The notes under the pieces are model-generated. The model ran no database searches, was not told the DNA's origin, and saw only the letters and a list, made by a program, of their open reading frames with translations. Position numbers and translations under genes: made by a program. From positions 1 through 6,861 of the forward strand of contig CADCLH010000106.1 of NCBI GenBank assembly GCA_902802215.1: a stretch of DNA of 6,861 bases, in the 5' to 3' direction. Shown here piece by piece: positions 1-5,706 of this stretch (its first letter is position 1; every line of letters begins with the position of its first letter). Source of the DNA: Oscillospiraceae bacterium (GTDB taxonomy: Bacteria > Bacillota > Clostridia > Oscillospirales > Oscillospiraceae).

Positions 1-455
1 TCGCCGATCAGGAAGAGGTCGATGAAGTCGGCCATGGGTTCGGCGTTGACGGCGGCCGAGCCGCCGACGACGACCAGCGGCAAAAGCGCTTCCCTCTCCC
101 GGCTTCTCAGCGGCAGGCCCGCCTGGTCGATCATATCCAGCACCGTGGTATAGGCCATCTCATAGCCGACGGAGAAGGCCAGCACGTCGAAGGCGTCCAG
201 ACTGTCCCCGCTCTCGAGCGCGTAGAGCGGCAGGCCCGCCCTCTTCATCTCCGCGTACATGTCGCCCCAGGGCGCGAAAACACGCTCACACCAGACGTAG
301 TCGAGACGGTTCATGGTGTGGTAAAGGATGCTCATGCCGAGGTTCGACATGCCGATCTCATAGGTGTCGGGAAAGCAGAAGGCGACGCGCAGCTCGACGG
401 CGGACTTGTCCTTGAGGATCTGGCTCCGCTTTGTGATTTGACCGTATTTTATAAT
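1..455 (-). CDS. B12-binding-domain radical SAM protein (TIGR03960-like), N-terminal part
   Basis: This is the first part of a protein that leaves through the left edge. The minus strand reads KDKSAVELRVAFCFPDTYE, then IGMSNLGMSILYHTMN, WCERVFAPWGDMYAEM, LPLYALESG, VGYEMAYTTVLDMIDQAGLP and VVVGGSAAVNAEPMADFIDL. That is the characteristic start of the TIGR03960 family, whose N-terminal cobalamin-binding-like domain precedes a radical SAM domain; the CxxxCxxC cluster motif would lie outside the window. In Clostridia this family often precedes a TIGR03936/DUF2344 protein and RNase G; its exact reaction is not established to my knowledge. The frame is open across and beyond the M50 stop, but holds no ATG, GTG or TTG near the homology start. 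The first in-frame ATG (348-350) lies inside conserved sequence. The end at 455 is nominal: it marks an in-frame ATT. An upstream frameshift or another rare start is equally possible. The family is clear; the start is not. Confidence 0.85.
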   Translation of the reverse strand, partial: MIKYGQITKRSQILKDKSAVELRVAFCFPDTYEIGMSNLGMSILYHTMNRLDYVWCERVFAPWGDMYAEMKRAGLPLYALESGDSLDAFDVLAFSVGYEMAYTTVLDMIDQAGLPLRSREREALLPLVVVGGSAAVNAEPMADFIDLFLIG

Positions 456-474
456 AGATCCCGGTTTTTTACAA
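446..474 (-). promoter_or_regulatory. Possible sigma-A-like promoter for the radical SAM gene
   Basis: On the minus strand a TTGTAA hexamer (474-469) is followed, after exactly 17 nt, by TAAAAT (451-446), matching the consensus at 4/6 and 5/6 positions. It lies in an AT-rich patch within otherwise GC-rich DNA, at the end of the M50 gene and just before the radical SAM homology. Transcription would start near 439, leaving almost no leader before the conserved coding sequence. This was found by eye only; the AT-rich patch could produce such a match by chance. Confidence 0.35.
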
Positions 475-1045
475 GGGGCTGACGCTCCTTTTGCGCAAGC
501 AGCAGCCAGAGCGAGGCGAGCATCGGCGCGCTCCCCCGGTTGGAAAACGCGGCGTACACGCCGACAAGCAGCAGCAGGGCAAGAAAGACGCGGCTGACGG
601 CCTGAAACAGGTCCTCCCCCGCCTCGCCCAGCGCGGCGCGGCAGAGGATCCAAAAGGCCCTGCCGCCGTCAAGCGGCATGAGCGGCAGCAGGTTGAACAG
701 GGAAAACAGCAGGCTCACGTCGGCGCTCAGTGAGAGCCAGGGCGCAGGTGATGCGTGCGTCAGCGCGGTATAGAGCAGGCCGCCCGCAGGTCCGGCGAGG
801 CTCGCCAACGCATGGGCCAGGTCCGACCGCGAGCCCTCATAGCGGATGCACAGCCCCTGCGGCTCCAGACGCAGCCCGCGGATGCGAAAGCCGAGCAGCA
901 GCAGCGCCGCCGCATGGGAGCACTCATGCACCAGAACGGGGAGCAGCAGCGCAGCCGGTTCTTCCGGAGTGCGCACCCGGAAGCAGTAGACCGCGGCCAG
1001 CACCGCCAGAAGACTCAGCAGCATGCTCTCGAGACGAGACGTCAT
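449..1045 (-). CDS. M50 family (site-2 protease / SpoIVFB-like) metallopeptidase
   Basis: A 198-residue polytopic membrane protein and likely intramembrane zinc protease. It has the zinc-binding HExxH motif as HECSH (residues 40-44, catalytic Glu 41) inside a hydrophobic helix. The second signature of the site-2 protease family, FNLLPLMPLDGGR (117-129), supplies the third metal ligand, an Asp. Hydrophobic stretches lie near 8-22, 31-52, 78-95, 108-125 and 151-167. It is shorter than B. subtilis SpoIVFB (about 288 residues) and shows no CBS or PDZ domain, so it is a minimal core. The start at 1045 is chosen because a strong Shine-Dalgarno GGAGGTG (1051-1057) sits 5 nt upstream; the frame stays open to 1312, but that extension lies antisense to the small membrane gene and looks like no protein. 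Its neighbour on the left is the radical SAM gene, a pairing I recall from Clostridia. The substrate is unknown; a sporulation role like that of SpoIVFB is only a possibility. Confidence 0.87.
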   Translation of the reverse strand: MTSRLESMLLSLLAVLAAVYCFRVRTPEEPAALLLPVLVHECSHAAALLLLGFRIRGLRLEPQGLCIRYEGSRSDLAHALASLAGPAGGLLYTALTHASPAPWLSLSADVSLLFSLFNLLPLMPLDGGRAFWILCRAALGEAGEDLFQAVSRVFLALLLLVGVYAAFSNRGSAPMLASLWLLLAQKERQPLVKNRDLL

Positions 1046-1083
1046 CCGCGCACCTCCCCGGAATCGTATCAACCCGGAGTCTA

Positions 1084-1098
1084 TGCCGCTGCGCGGCA
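1084..1098. repeat. Short perfect palindrome between divergent genes
   Basis: TGCCGC, a 3-nt loop TGC, then GCGGCA form a perfect 6-bp inverted repeat. It lies in the 130-nt region between the M50 start (1045) and the small membrane gene (1176). Its position would suit a shared operator or a small leader hairpin of the M50 transcript. No T-tract follows on either strand, so it is not a terminator. Inverted repeats this short are common by chance in GC-rich DNA. Confidence 0.25.
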
Positions 1099-1128
1099 GA
1101 ATATGACAGAGGCGGAAACATTTTTGCA

Positions 1129-1157
1129 TGGAAAAACGGCAGCGCCCCGGGTACAAT
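1129..1157 (+). promoter_or_regulatory. Possible sigma-A-like promoter for the small membrane gene
   Basis: TGGAAA (1129-1134, 4/6 to the -35 consensus), a 17-nt spacer and TACAAT (1152-1157, 5/6 to the -10 consensus) lie just upstream of the rightward gene. The predicted start of transcription is near 1164, at the Shine-Dalgarno itself, so the leader would be only about 12 nt. If real, it rules out the upstream in-frame ATG at 1128 as the translation start. Found by eye only. Confidence 0.4.
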
Positions 1158-1175
1158 CGTCCCGAGGTGCTGCCG

Positions 1176-1436
1176 ATGAAAACGAAGAAAACGATACGCC
1201 GGATGCTCGCCATGTGTCCGGACGCGTGGTACATATTCATCTCTTCCGTCAAGCTCACGGCCTTTGTGCTGCTGTGCGCCTTCGTCCTCCTGCTCGGCTG
1301 GAACGGGAGCATGGCCCAGGGCGGCTACCGGCTGTACATGACGGCCATGTCCCTGTATGAGACCGGACAGGCGCTGCTGCTGATCGGCGCGCTGTTTTCG
1401 GTTCTGATTGAGGACGCTCAAAGCGGGAGGCGGTAG
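1176..1436 (+). CDS. Small two-helix membrane protein of unknown function
   Basis: An 86-residue protein I do not recognise. It has a basic N-terminus (MKTKKTIRR) and two hydrophobic segments, about residues 21-41 (FISSVKLTAFVLLCAFVLLL) and 63-79 (TGQALLLIGALFSVLIE), joined by a short polar stretch, with a charged tail ending SGRR. By the positive-inside rule both ends are probably cytoplasmic. The start at 1176 is preferred because GAGGTG (1164-1169) lies 6 nt upstream; the frame also opens at ATG 1128, but that codon overlaps a promoter-like sequence and adds a non-hydrophobic stretch. This is the only rightward gene in the window. It diverges from the M50 gene and its 3' end overlaps the 3' end of rnmV by 19 nt. 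The ordered hydrophobic pattern, start signal and promoter argue that it is a real gene. Its function and any link to the M50 protease are unknown. Confidence 0.72.
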   Translation: MKTKKTIRRMLAMCPDAWYIFISSVKLTAFVLLCAFVLLLGWNGSMAQGGYRLYMTAMSLYETGQALLLIGALFSVLIEDAQSGRR

Positions 1437-1996
1437 AATTCCTCCCGGCTCATGGTCGCGTTGAGCACGTCCAGCAATCCGTCGGCGCTCAGGCGCTCGG
1501 GCAGGTCCAGCTTTTCCAGCAGGGCCTTTCGGCGCTCCGCGCTCCCCTCTCTCCCGCTGAGGCCGCGGGCGTAGAGATCGGCCTTTTTGATCCTTTCCGC
1601 GGCGGGAGCTTCGCCGTCCTCGGCGGTCGCGCCCGCGCGCAGCAGCGCGTCCAGAAGCAGCTGCGGCGGCATGCCCTCCACGCCGAGCTTCCCCTCCTTC
1701 GAGGGGGAGCGCTTGCGGCGCTCCTTGCCATAGACGTCGGGGATGTAGGCGTGCCGGACCAGCTTCGGGTCCACGCAGCCCTTGATGAAGCTGCGGATCT
1801 GAAAGCCAGCGCCGTCCGAATCCGTCAGCACGATCAGGCCCCTGGCCTCGGCGAGGGTGCGCAGCAGCCTGCGTTTGGCGGCGTCGTTGTAAATGCCGAA
1901 GCCCGAGGTCTCCACGATGACCGCGTCCGCGACCTGACTGAGGGCGTTCTTGTCGTAGCGGCCCTCGACGACGATGACCTCACGAATTCTGAGCAT
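1418..1996 (-). CDS. rnmV: Ribonuclease M5 (5S rRNA maturation)
   Basis: RNase M5 makes the paired cuts that release mature 5S rRNA from its precursor in Gram-positive bacteria, acting on the rRNA bound by ribosomal protein L18. The 192-residue length is close to B. subtilis RnmV (about 186). The N-terminal TOPRIM domain shows VIVVEGRYDK (8-16, Glu 11) and the metal-binding LTDSDGAG (57-64, Asp 59 and 61). The family signature IPDVYGKERRK followed by SPSKEGKLGVEGM (85-109) comes next. The C-terminal DUF4093 region reads LYARGLSG and LPERLSADGLLDVLNA (141-180). The ATG at 1996 lies inside the 3' end of holA (17-nt overlap) and has only a weak GGGGAC upstream, so translation probably depends on coupling to holA. 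In many Firmicutes rnmV sits beside rsmA/ksgA; here it closes a comEC-holA-rnmV string. No T-tailed hairpin is visible after the stop. Confidence 0.94.
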   Translation of the reverse strand: MLRIREVIVVEGRYDKNALSQVADAVIVETSGFGIYNDAAKRRLLRTLAEARGLIVLTDSDGAGFQIRSFIKGCVDPKLVRHAYIPDVYGKERRKRSPSKEGKLGVEGMPPQLLLDALLRAGATAEDGEAPAAERIKKADLYARGLSGREGSAERRKALLEKLDLPERLSADGLLDVLNATMSREEFYRLPL

Positions 1997-3032
1997 GTCC
2001 GTCCCCCGCGGCGATGCGCAGCACGGCCTCCTTGAGAAGCTCGCGCGCGTCGCCGCCTCCGCTTTTCATGCGGTAATCCGTCTCGGCGCACAGGGCCACC
2101 GCTTCTCTCAGCTGCGGCAGGGTAAAGCCGCGCGCCGCGGAGAGCAGCCGGGAGGCGATGTAGTCGTACTTGATCGCCGAAACCTCCATCACATATTTGA
2201 CGCCCAGGTTCTTCTCCAGCGCGAGGCGCGCCGCATAGAGCTTGCGCATCTGCCCGCCGAGCACGGCGAGCATCATGATGGGCTCGTTGTTTCGGTCCGC
2301 CAGCAGCTCGGAGAGAACGGCAAACGCGGAGTTGACCTTCTTCTGGGCGATCAGCTCCGTCATCTCGAAGACGACGGCCTCCGGGATGTGGTCGGCAACC
2401 GCGTCCACGTCCGCCTGGGTGACGACGTCCCCCGGGGCGTAGGCCGCAATCTTCTCGATCTCGGGGATGAGTCTGCTCATCAGGTCGCCGCTGACGAAGA
2501 TGAGGCGCTGCGCGGCGTCCAGCTCGATCCGCTTGCCGGCGGCAGCGAAGCGGCGGGCGATCCAGTCCGTCAGCATGCCCTGCGACTGCTGGGTAAATTT
2601 AAGCTCATGCGCCGTCCCGCGCAGAGTCTTGATGAATTTGAGACGGCCGTCGGGCTCAAACTGCGCGCTCTGGACAAAGACGACGGTGCAGGTCTCCGGG
2701 ATGTCGGAGAGCACCTTCGCGCAGTCCTCGGGCGCGGAGAGGCGGTTGAGATCGGCGTCCCGGATCTCCACAAGGCTGCGCTCGGTGAGAAAGGGCGGCG
2801 CGTCCACCGCCTGAGCCAGCGCCTTCGGATCAAGGTCGGGGCCGTTGAGACGCTTGTAGCTGAAGCTGTCCTCCCCCTCCGGGAGGCAGAGCTTTTTGAG
2901 CTGGAGCAGATACTGCTCGCGCAGGTAGTCCTCCGGCCCCCACAGGAGGTACAGCGGCTCCGGTCCACGCGTTTTGAGGGCGCGAAGCTCGGCCTGATAA
3001 TTCAGTTTTTCCTCTTCCCGTTTCTTAGCCAT
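1980..3032 (-). CDS. holA: DNA polymerase III, delta subunit
   Basis: HolA is the clamp-loader subunit that opens the beta sliding clamp during replication. The 350-residue protein matches the usual family length. Family landmarks are PLYLLWGPEDYLREQYLLQL (26-45) at the start of the AAA-like domain and FLTERSLVEIRD (81-92). GDLMSRLIPEIEKIAAYA (182-199) corresponds to the usual lid-region segment, and VFEMTELIAQKK (221-232) follows. The collar domain has LGGQMRKLYAARL (258-270) and a closing ETDYRMKSGGGDARELLKEA (317-336). As expected for delta, no Walker A motif is seen. The start at 3032 is chosen because GGGAG (3039-3043) lies about 6 nt upstream and the protein aligns from there; the frame is open to 3113, but the extra residues are antisense-like and inside comEC. 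The ATG overlaps the comEC stop by 8 nt, and comEC next to holA is a common Firmicutes arrangement. Identification is strong although the family is divergent. Confidence 0.93.
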   Translation of the reverse strand: MAKKREEEKLNYQAELRALKTRGPEPLYLLWGPEDYLREQYLLQLKKLCLPEGEDSFSYKRLNGPDLDPKALAQAVDAPPFLTERSLVEIRDADLNRLSAPEDCAKVLSDIPETCTVVFVQSAQFEPDGRLKFIKTLRGTAHELKFTQQSQGMLTDWIARRFAAAGKRIELDAAQRLIFVSGDLMSRLIPEIEKIAAYAPGDVVTQADVDAVADHIPEAVVFEMTELIAQKKVNSAFAVLSELLADRNNEPIMMLAVLGGQMRKLYAARLALEKNLGVKYVMEVSAIKYDYIASRLLSAARGFTLPQLREAVALCAETDYRMKSGGGDARELLKEAVLRIAAGDGHAQNS

Positions 3033-5295
3033 TCTGCTCTCCCTGTCGGATCTCGATCGTTCCGTCCCGGTCGGTTCTGAGAACAGTATACCCGTTTGCC
3101 GCCAGCCGTTCAAGTGTTTCCTCGGCCGGGTGGCCGTAGCGGTTCCAGCCGACGCTGATCACGGCGGTCCTGCCGTCGACAGCGTGCAGCAGCTCGTCGC
3201 AGCAGGCGTTTTTCGACCCGTGGTGTCCGGCGATCAGGACGTCTGCGCCGGAGAGGTCTTCTTTTGCGGCGAGCCTGCGTTCCGCCGCCTGCGAGGCGTC
3301 CGCGGTGACGAGCACGTCGAGCGCGCCCGCATGCAGCAGGGTCATCAGACAGCGTTCGTTTTCCTCCGTGCCGCCCTCCGTCGGGAAAAGCTCCATCGAC
3401 AGACCGCCGGCCGAGATCAGGGACGAAGCGCCCACTTTTTCAACGCGCACATGCTTGCGCTCTGCGCATGCAAGAATCCTTTGGTAGAGCCCGTCGCTGT
3501 CGTCCGCGTCGGCGGGCAGGAGCAGCGTGTCCACCGGCAGCAGTTCCATCAGGCGCACCGCGCCGTCGGCGTGGTCCTCATGCAGATGCGTCAGCATCAG
3601 CACGTCGATCCCGCGGCGTCCGCGGCTGAGCAGATACTCGCCCGCCAGAGCTCCGGCGTTTTCAAGGCTGTTTACATTCCCGCAGTCGACGACCGCGGTG
3701 GCGTCTCCGACGAAGGCCGTGATGCACTGGCCCTGTCCGACGTCGAGAACGGAGACTGTATCGTTTTCGTGCGAATCCCGCCATGCGTACAGGAAAACGC
3801 CGCTCAGCAGAGCGAGGGAGACCGCACCCGGGACCAGCACGCGCAGGACGGGACGCTTCCTCAGAAGCAGCGCCGGGAGGAAAAGGCCATAGCTCACGGC
3901 GATCCAGAGCCAGGCGCCCCGGGTTCTGGTATAGAGGACCGCGTATGGGAAGGCCGCGATCAGGCGCGCGCAGAGCATGAGCCAGCGGACCGGCCATGCG
4001 CAGAGCCATCCGGCCGCCCTGCCGAGCAGCGGGACCACGGAGAGCGCGGTGCTCAGCCACGCCCCGCAGAAGCTGAGGCTGACCGCCCAGAGACACAGCG
4101 GATTGCTCACGGGCGAGAGCAGCGGCACATAGCCGAAATGCAGCGCCGTCAGCGGCACGGTAAAGGGCATGACGCTCAGTGCGCCCGCCGCGGAGGCGAG
4201 CAGATAGCGGACCGGACGACAAAGCAGCTTTTCCGGCACATGCGCCTCGAAGGCGGCCTCGATCCGGTCGAAAAAGCAGAGGACGCCGGCCATGGCGGCG
4301 TAGCTGAGCTGAAGGCTGACGCTGCGCGCGGCAAAGGGGCTGACGCAGAGACAGAGCGCCAGCACCGCCGACAGCGAGGTGACCGGGTCGTTTTCCCGAC
4401 GCAGGATCGGCGCGAGCAGCAGGAGCGTCTGCATGAAACCCGCGCGCACGGCGGCCTTCCCCGCCCCGGTCACGAGAACGAACAGCCAGACCGCGGCGAT
4501 GCTGACGAGCGTCCCGGTCCTTCCTTTTCCGAGGATGAATTGGAGCAGACTCACCAGAAAGGCCACGTGCAGGCCGGAGACCGCCACCACATGCATGAGC
4601 CCGGCGCGGGTCATGGACACATAGAGCGCGTCGTCGGCGTAGAAATCGTCCCGATCTCCCAGCATCAGCGCCTTGAGGAAGGGCCGCACGTCCGCCGGAA
4701 ACACTTCATCCGCGCGCGAGCACAGCAGCTGCCGCAGCCGAACCGGCAGGGCGCTCAGCGAGAAGCCGCCCGAAGTCAGGCGAGCGTCCCCTTTCCGTGT
4801 GAGGCGGAAAAAGATGTCGTTTACAATGTAGTTGTCGTAGGTCTTTCCGTAGAGGGTATCGGCGGTCCTGACCGAGGCTGTGAAGCGGACGCGGTCGCCG
4901 GGGCGGGCGTTGTTGAGAAGATGCCCGTTGTCATAGACGACCGCCTTGAAGTGCGGCAGATCCCCGTCCTCGATGCGGATCAGCAGCCGGGTATAGCCGT
5001 CGTAGACGTCGGGATAATCGAGTAGACGGCCCTCCACGCTCGCCGTCTGCCCGTCATACCCAGCCGCGCGTTCCAGCGTACGGCCTGCGTAAAGGCGGTA
5101 TTGCAGCAGGCCGAGCGAGAAAAAGACCAGCGCTAAAACGGCGGGCGTCAGCCACCGCCTGTGAAACAGGGCGAGCAGCGCGCCGAGGACCGCGGACAGG
5201 ACCGCCGGGACGAGCAGCCGGTCGACCGGGAGCGCGTAGTTGGCGAGAAAAACCGCCGCCGAGAAGGCCAGCGCCGCCGTCGCAAGCTTTCGCAT
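3025..5295 (-). CDS. comEC: ComEC/Rec2 DNA internalization competence protein
   Basis: A full-length, 756-residue polytopic membrane protein of the family that carries single-stranded DNA across the cytoplasmic membrane in natural transformation. N-terminal helices (about 4-67) lead into an extracellular DUF4131/OB-fold-like region (about 80-170). The Competence domain carries the signature HVVAVSGLHVAFL (235-247), then many membrane helices to about 505. The C-terminal metallo-beta-lactamase domain begins LDVGQGQC (517-524) and has THLHEDHADG (569-578), GHHGSKN (690-696) and VSVGWNRYGHP (714-724), so the nuclease-like site looks intact. The usual T-G-D metal motif reads T-A-D (664-666), keeping the Asp. 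ATG 5295 is the natural start, with MRKLATAALAF leading into the first helix, but no Shine-Dalgarno precedes it; a stem-loop ends 13 nt upstream. Whether the organism is competent cannot be told, because comEA, comFA and pilus genes are not in view. Confidence 0.95.
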   Translation of the reverse strand: MRKLATAALAFSAAVFLANYALPVDRLLVPAVLSAVLGALLALFHRRWLTPAVLALVFFSLGLLQYRLYAGRTLERAAGYDGQTASVEGRLLDYPDVYDGYTRLLIRIEDGDLPHFKAVVYDNGHLLNNARPGDRVRFTASVRTADTLYGKTYDNYIVNDIFFRLTRKGDARLTSGGFSLSALPVRLRQLLCSRADEVFPADVRPFLKALMLGDRDDFYADDALYVSMTRAGLMHVVAVSGLHVAFLVSLLQFILGKGRTGTLVSIAAVWLFVLVTGAGKAAVRAGFMQTLLLLAPILRRENDPVTSLSAVLALCLCVSPFAARSVSLQLSYAAMAGVLCFFDRIEAAFEAHVPEKLLCRPVRYLLASAAGALSVMPFTVPLTALHFGYVPLLSPVSNPLCLWAVSLSFCGAWLSTALSVVPLLGRAAGWLCAWPVRWLMLCARLIAAFPYAVLYTRTRGAWLWIAVSYGLFLPALLLRKRPVLRVLVPGAVSLALLSGVFLYAWRDSHENDTVSVLDVGQGQCITAFVGDATAVVDCGNVNSLENAGALAGEYLLSRGRRGIDVLMLTHLHEDHADGAVRLMELLPVDTLLLPADADDSDGLYQRILACAERKHVRVEKVGASSLISAGGLSMELFPTEGGTEENERCLMTLLHAGALDVLVTADASQAAERRLAAKEDLSGADVLIAGHHGSKNACCDELLHAVDGRTAVISVGWNRYGHPAEETLERLAANGYTVLRTDRDGTIEIRQGEQNG

Positions 5296-5308
5296 ACAAC
5301 ATCAGATC

Positions 5309-5334
5309 GGAGCCGGTAAAGACTTACCGGCTCC
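5309..5334 (-). terminator. Perfect 11-bp stem-loop between hit and comEC; weak terminator or attenuator
   Basis: On the minus strand GGAGCCGGTAA, loop GTCT, then TTACCGGCTCC form a perfect 11-bp stem with a 4-nt loop, starting 16 nt after the hit stop and ending 13 nt before the comEC ATG. The downstream sequence on that strand (GATCTGATGTTGT) is only moderately U-rich, so termination would be partial. The other strand is followed by TTATCCTTTC, also a poor tract. The left arm contains the only Shine-Dalgarno-like AAGGAG nearby, so the hairpin would hide it. It could thin transcription into comEC, stabilise the hit 3' end, or control comEC translation. Confidence 0.5.
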
Positions 5335-5350
5335 TTATCCTTTCAGAATA

Positions 5351-5692
5351 TCAGATCATCTTGTCGCTGAACTTCACGCCGCCCAGAATGTGAAAATGCA
5401 GATGCATCACCGTCTGACCGCCGTCGGCCCCGCAGTTGTTGATGACGCGGTAGCCGTTTTCCAGCCCCTCGGCCTTCGCGATCTTTGCGATGGCCTCAAA
5501 GCATCTGGCGACGCAGGCGGAGTTGCCCGCATCGACCGCGTCGGCGCAGCAGATGTGCTGCTTCGGTACCACGAGGATGTGGACCGGAGCCTGGGGATTA
5601 ATGTCCCGGAAGGCAAAGACGGCGTCGTCCTCGTACACCTTGGTGCTGGGGATCTCCCCGGCGATGATCTTGCAGAACAGGCAGTTGTCCAT
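5351..5692 (-). CDS. HIT family (HinT-like) purine nucleotide-binding protein
   Basis: A complete 113-residue cytoplasmic protein of the HinT branch of the histidine triad superfamily, whose members hydrolyse nucleoside phosphoramidates and acyl-AMP adducts. The N-terminus MDNCLFCKIIAGEIPS carries a CxxC pair (Cys 4 and 7) that, with His 46 in PKQH and His 97, would make the structural zinc site known in some bacterial HIT proteins. DINPQAPVHILVVPK (30-44) is typical family sequence. The active site is QTVMHLHFHILGG (93-105), with the triad His 97, 99 and 101, of which His 99 is the presumed nucleophile. The start at 5692 has a strong AGGAGG (5700-5705) at 7 nt, partly overlapping the alaS stop region. 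Only 14 nt separate it from alaS, implying cotranscription. HinT is known to hydrolyse aminoacyl-adenylates made by aminoacyl-tRNA synthetases, so the pairing with alaS makes sense biochemically, although the genomic link may be incidental. Confidence 0.95.
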   Translation of the reverse strand: MDNCLFCKIIAGEIPSTKVYEDDAVFAFRDINPQAPVHILVVPKQHICCADAVDAGNSACVARCFEAIAKIAKAEGLENGYRVINNCGADGGQTVMHLHFHILGGVKFSDKMI

Positions 5693-5706
5693 GATGAATC
5701 CTCCTC

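Noticed and set aside
109..240. An exact 15-nt repeat (AGCGGCAGGCCCGCC) at 109-123 and 226-240
   Set aside because: Both copies encode the same short AGLPL segment within the radical SAM protein using the same favoured codons; there is no sign of a mobile or regulatory repeat.
1046..1312. N-terminal extension of the M50 reading frame
   Set aside because: It runs antisense to the small membrane gene, shows no domain or signal sequence, and the strong Shine-Dalgarno at 1051-1057 marks the start at 1045.
1974..3080. A 368-codon open frame on the plus strand, opposite holA
   Set aside because: It is the antisense shadow of holA: low-complexity charged sequence with no recognisable family, and high GC makes stop codons rare.
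3130..5025. A 631-codon open frame on the plus strand, opposite comEC
   Set aside because: It is the GC-driven shadow of comEC. Its translation is rich in Arg, Gln, His and Glu without domains or a hydrophobic core, and comEC on the other strand is unmistakable.
5054..5302. Alternative ATG at 5302, 7 nt upstream of the comEC start in another frame
   Set aside because: The frame yields an Arg/Gly/Pro-rich product with no family resemblance and runs over the comEC N-terminus, which encodes good membrane helices.
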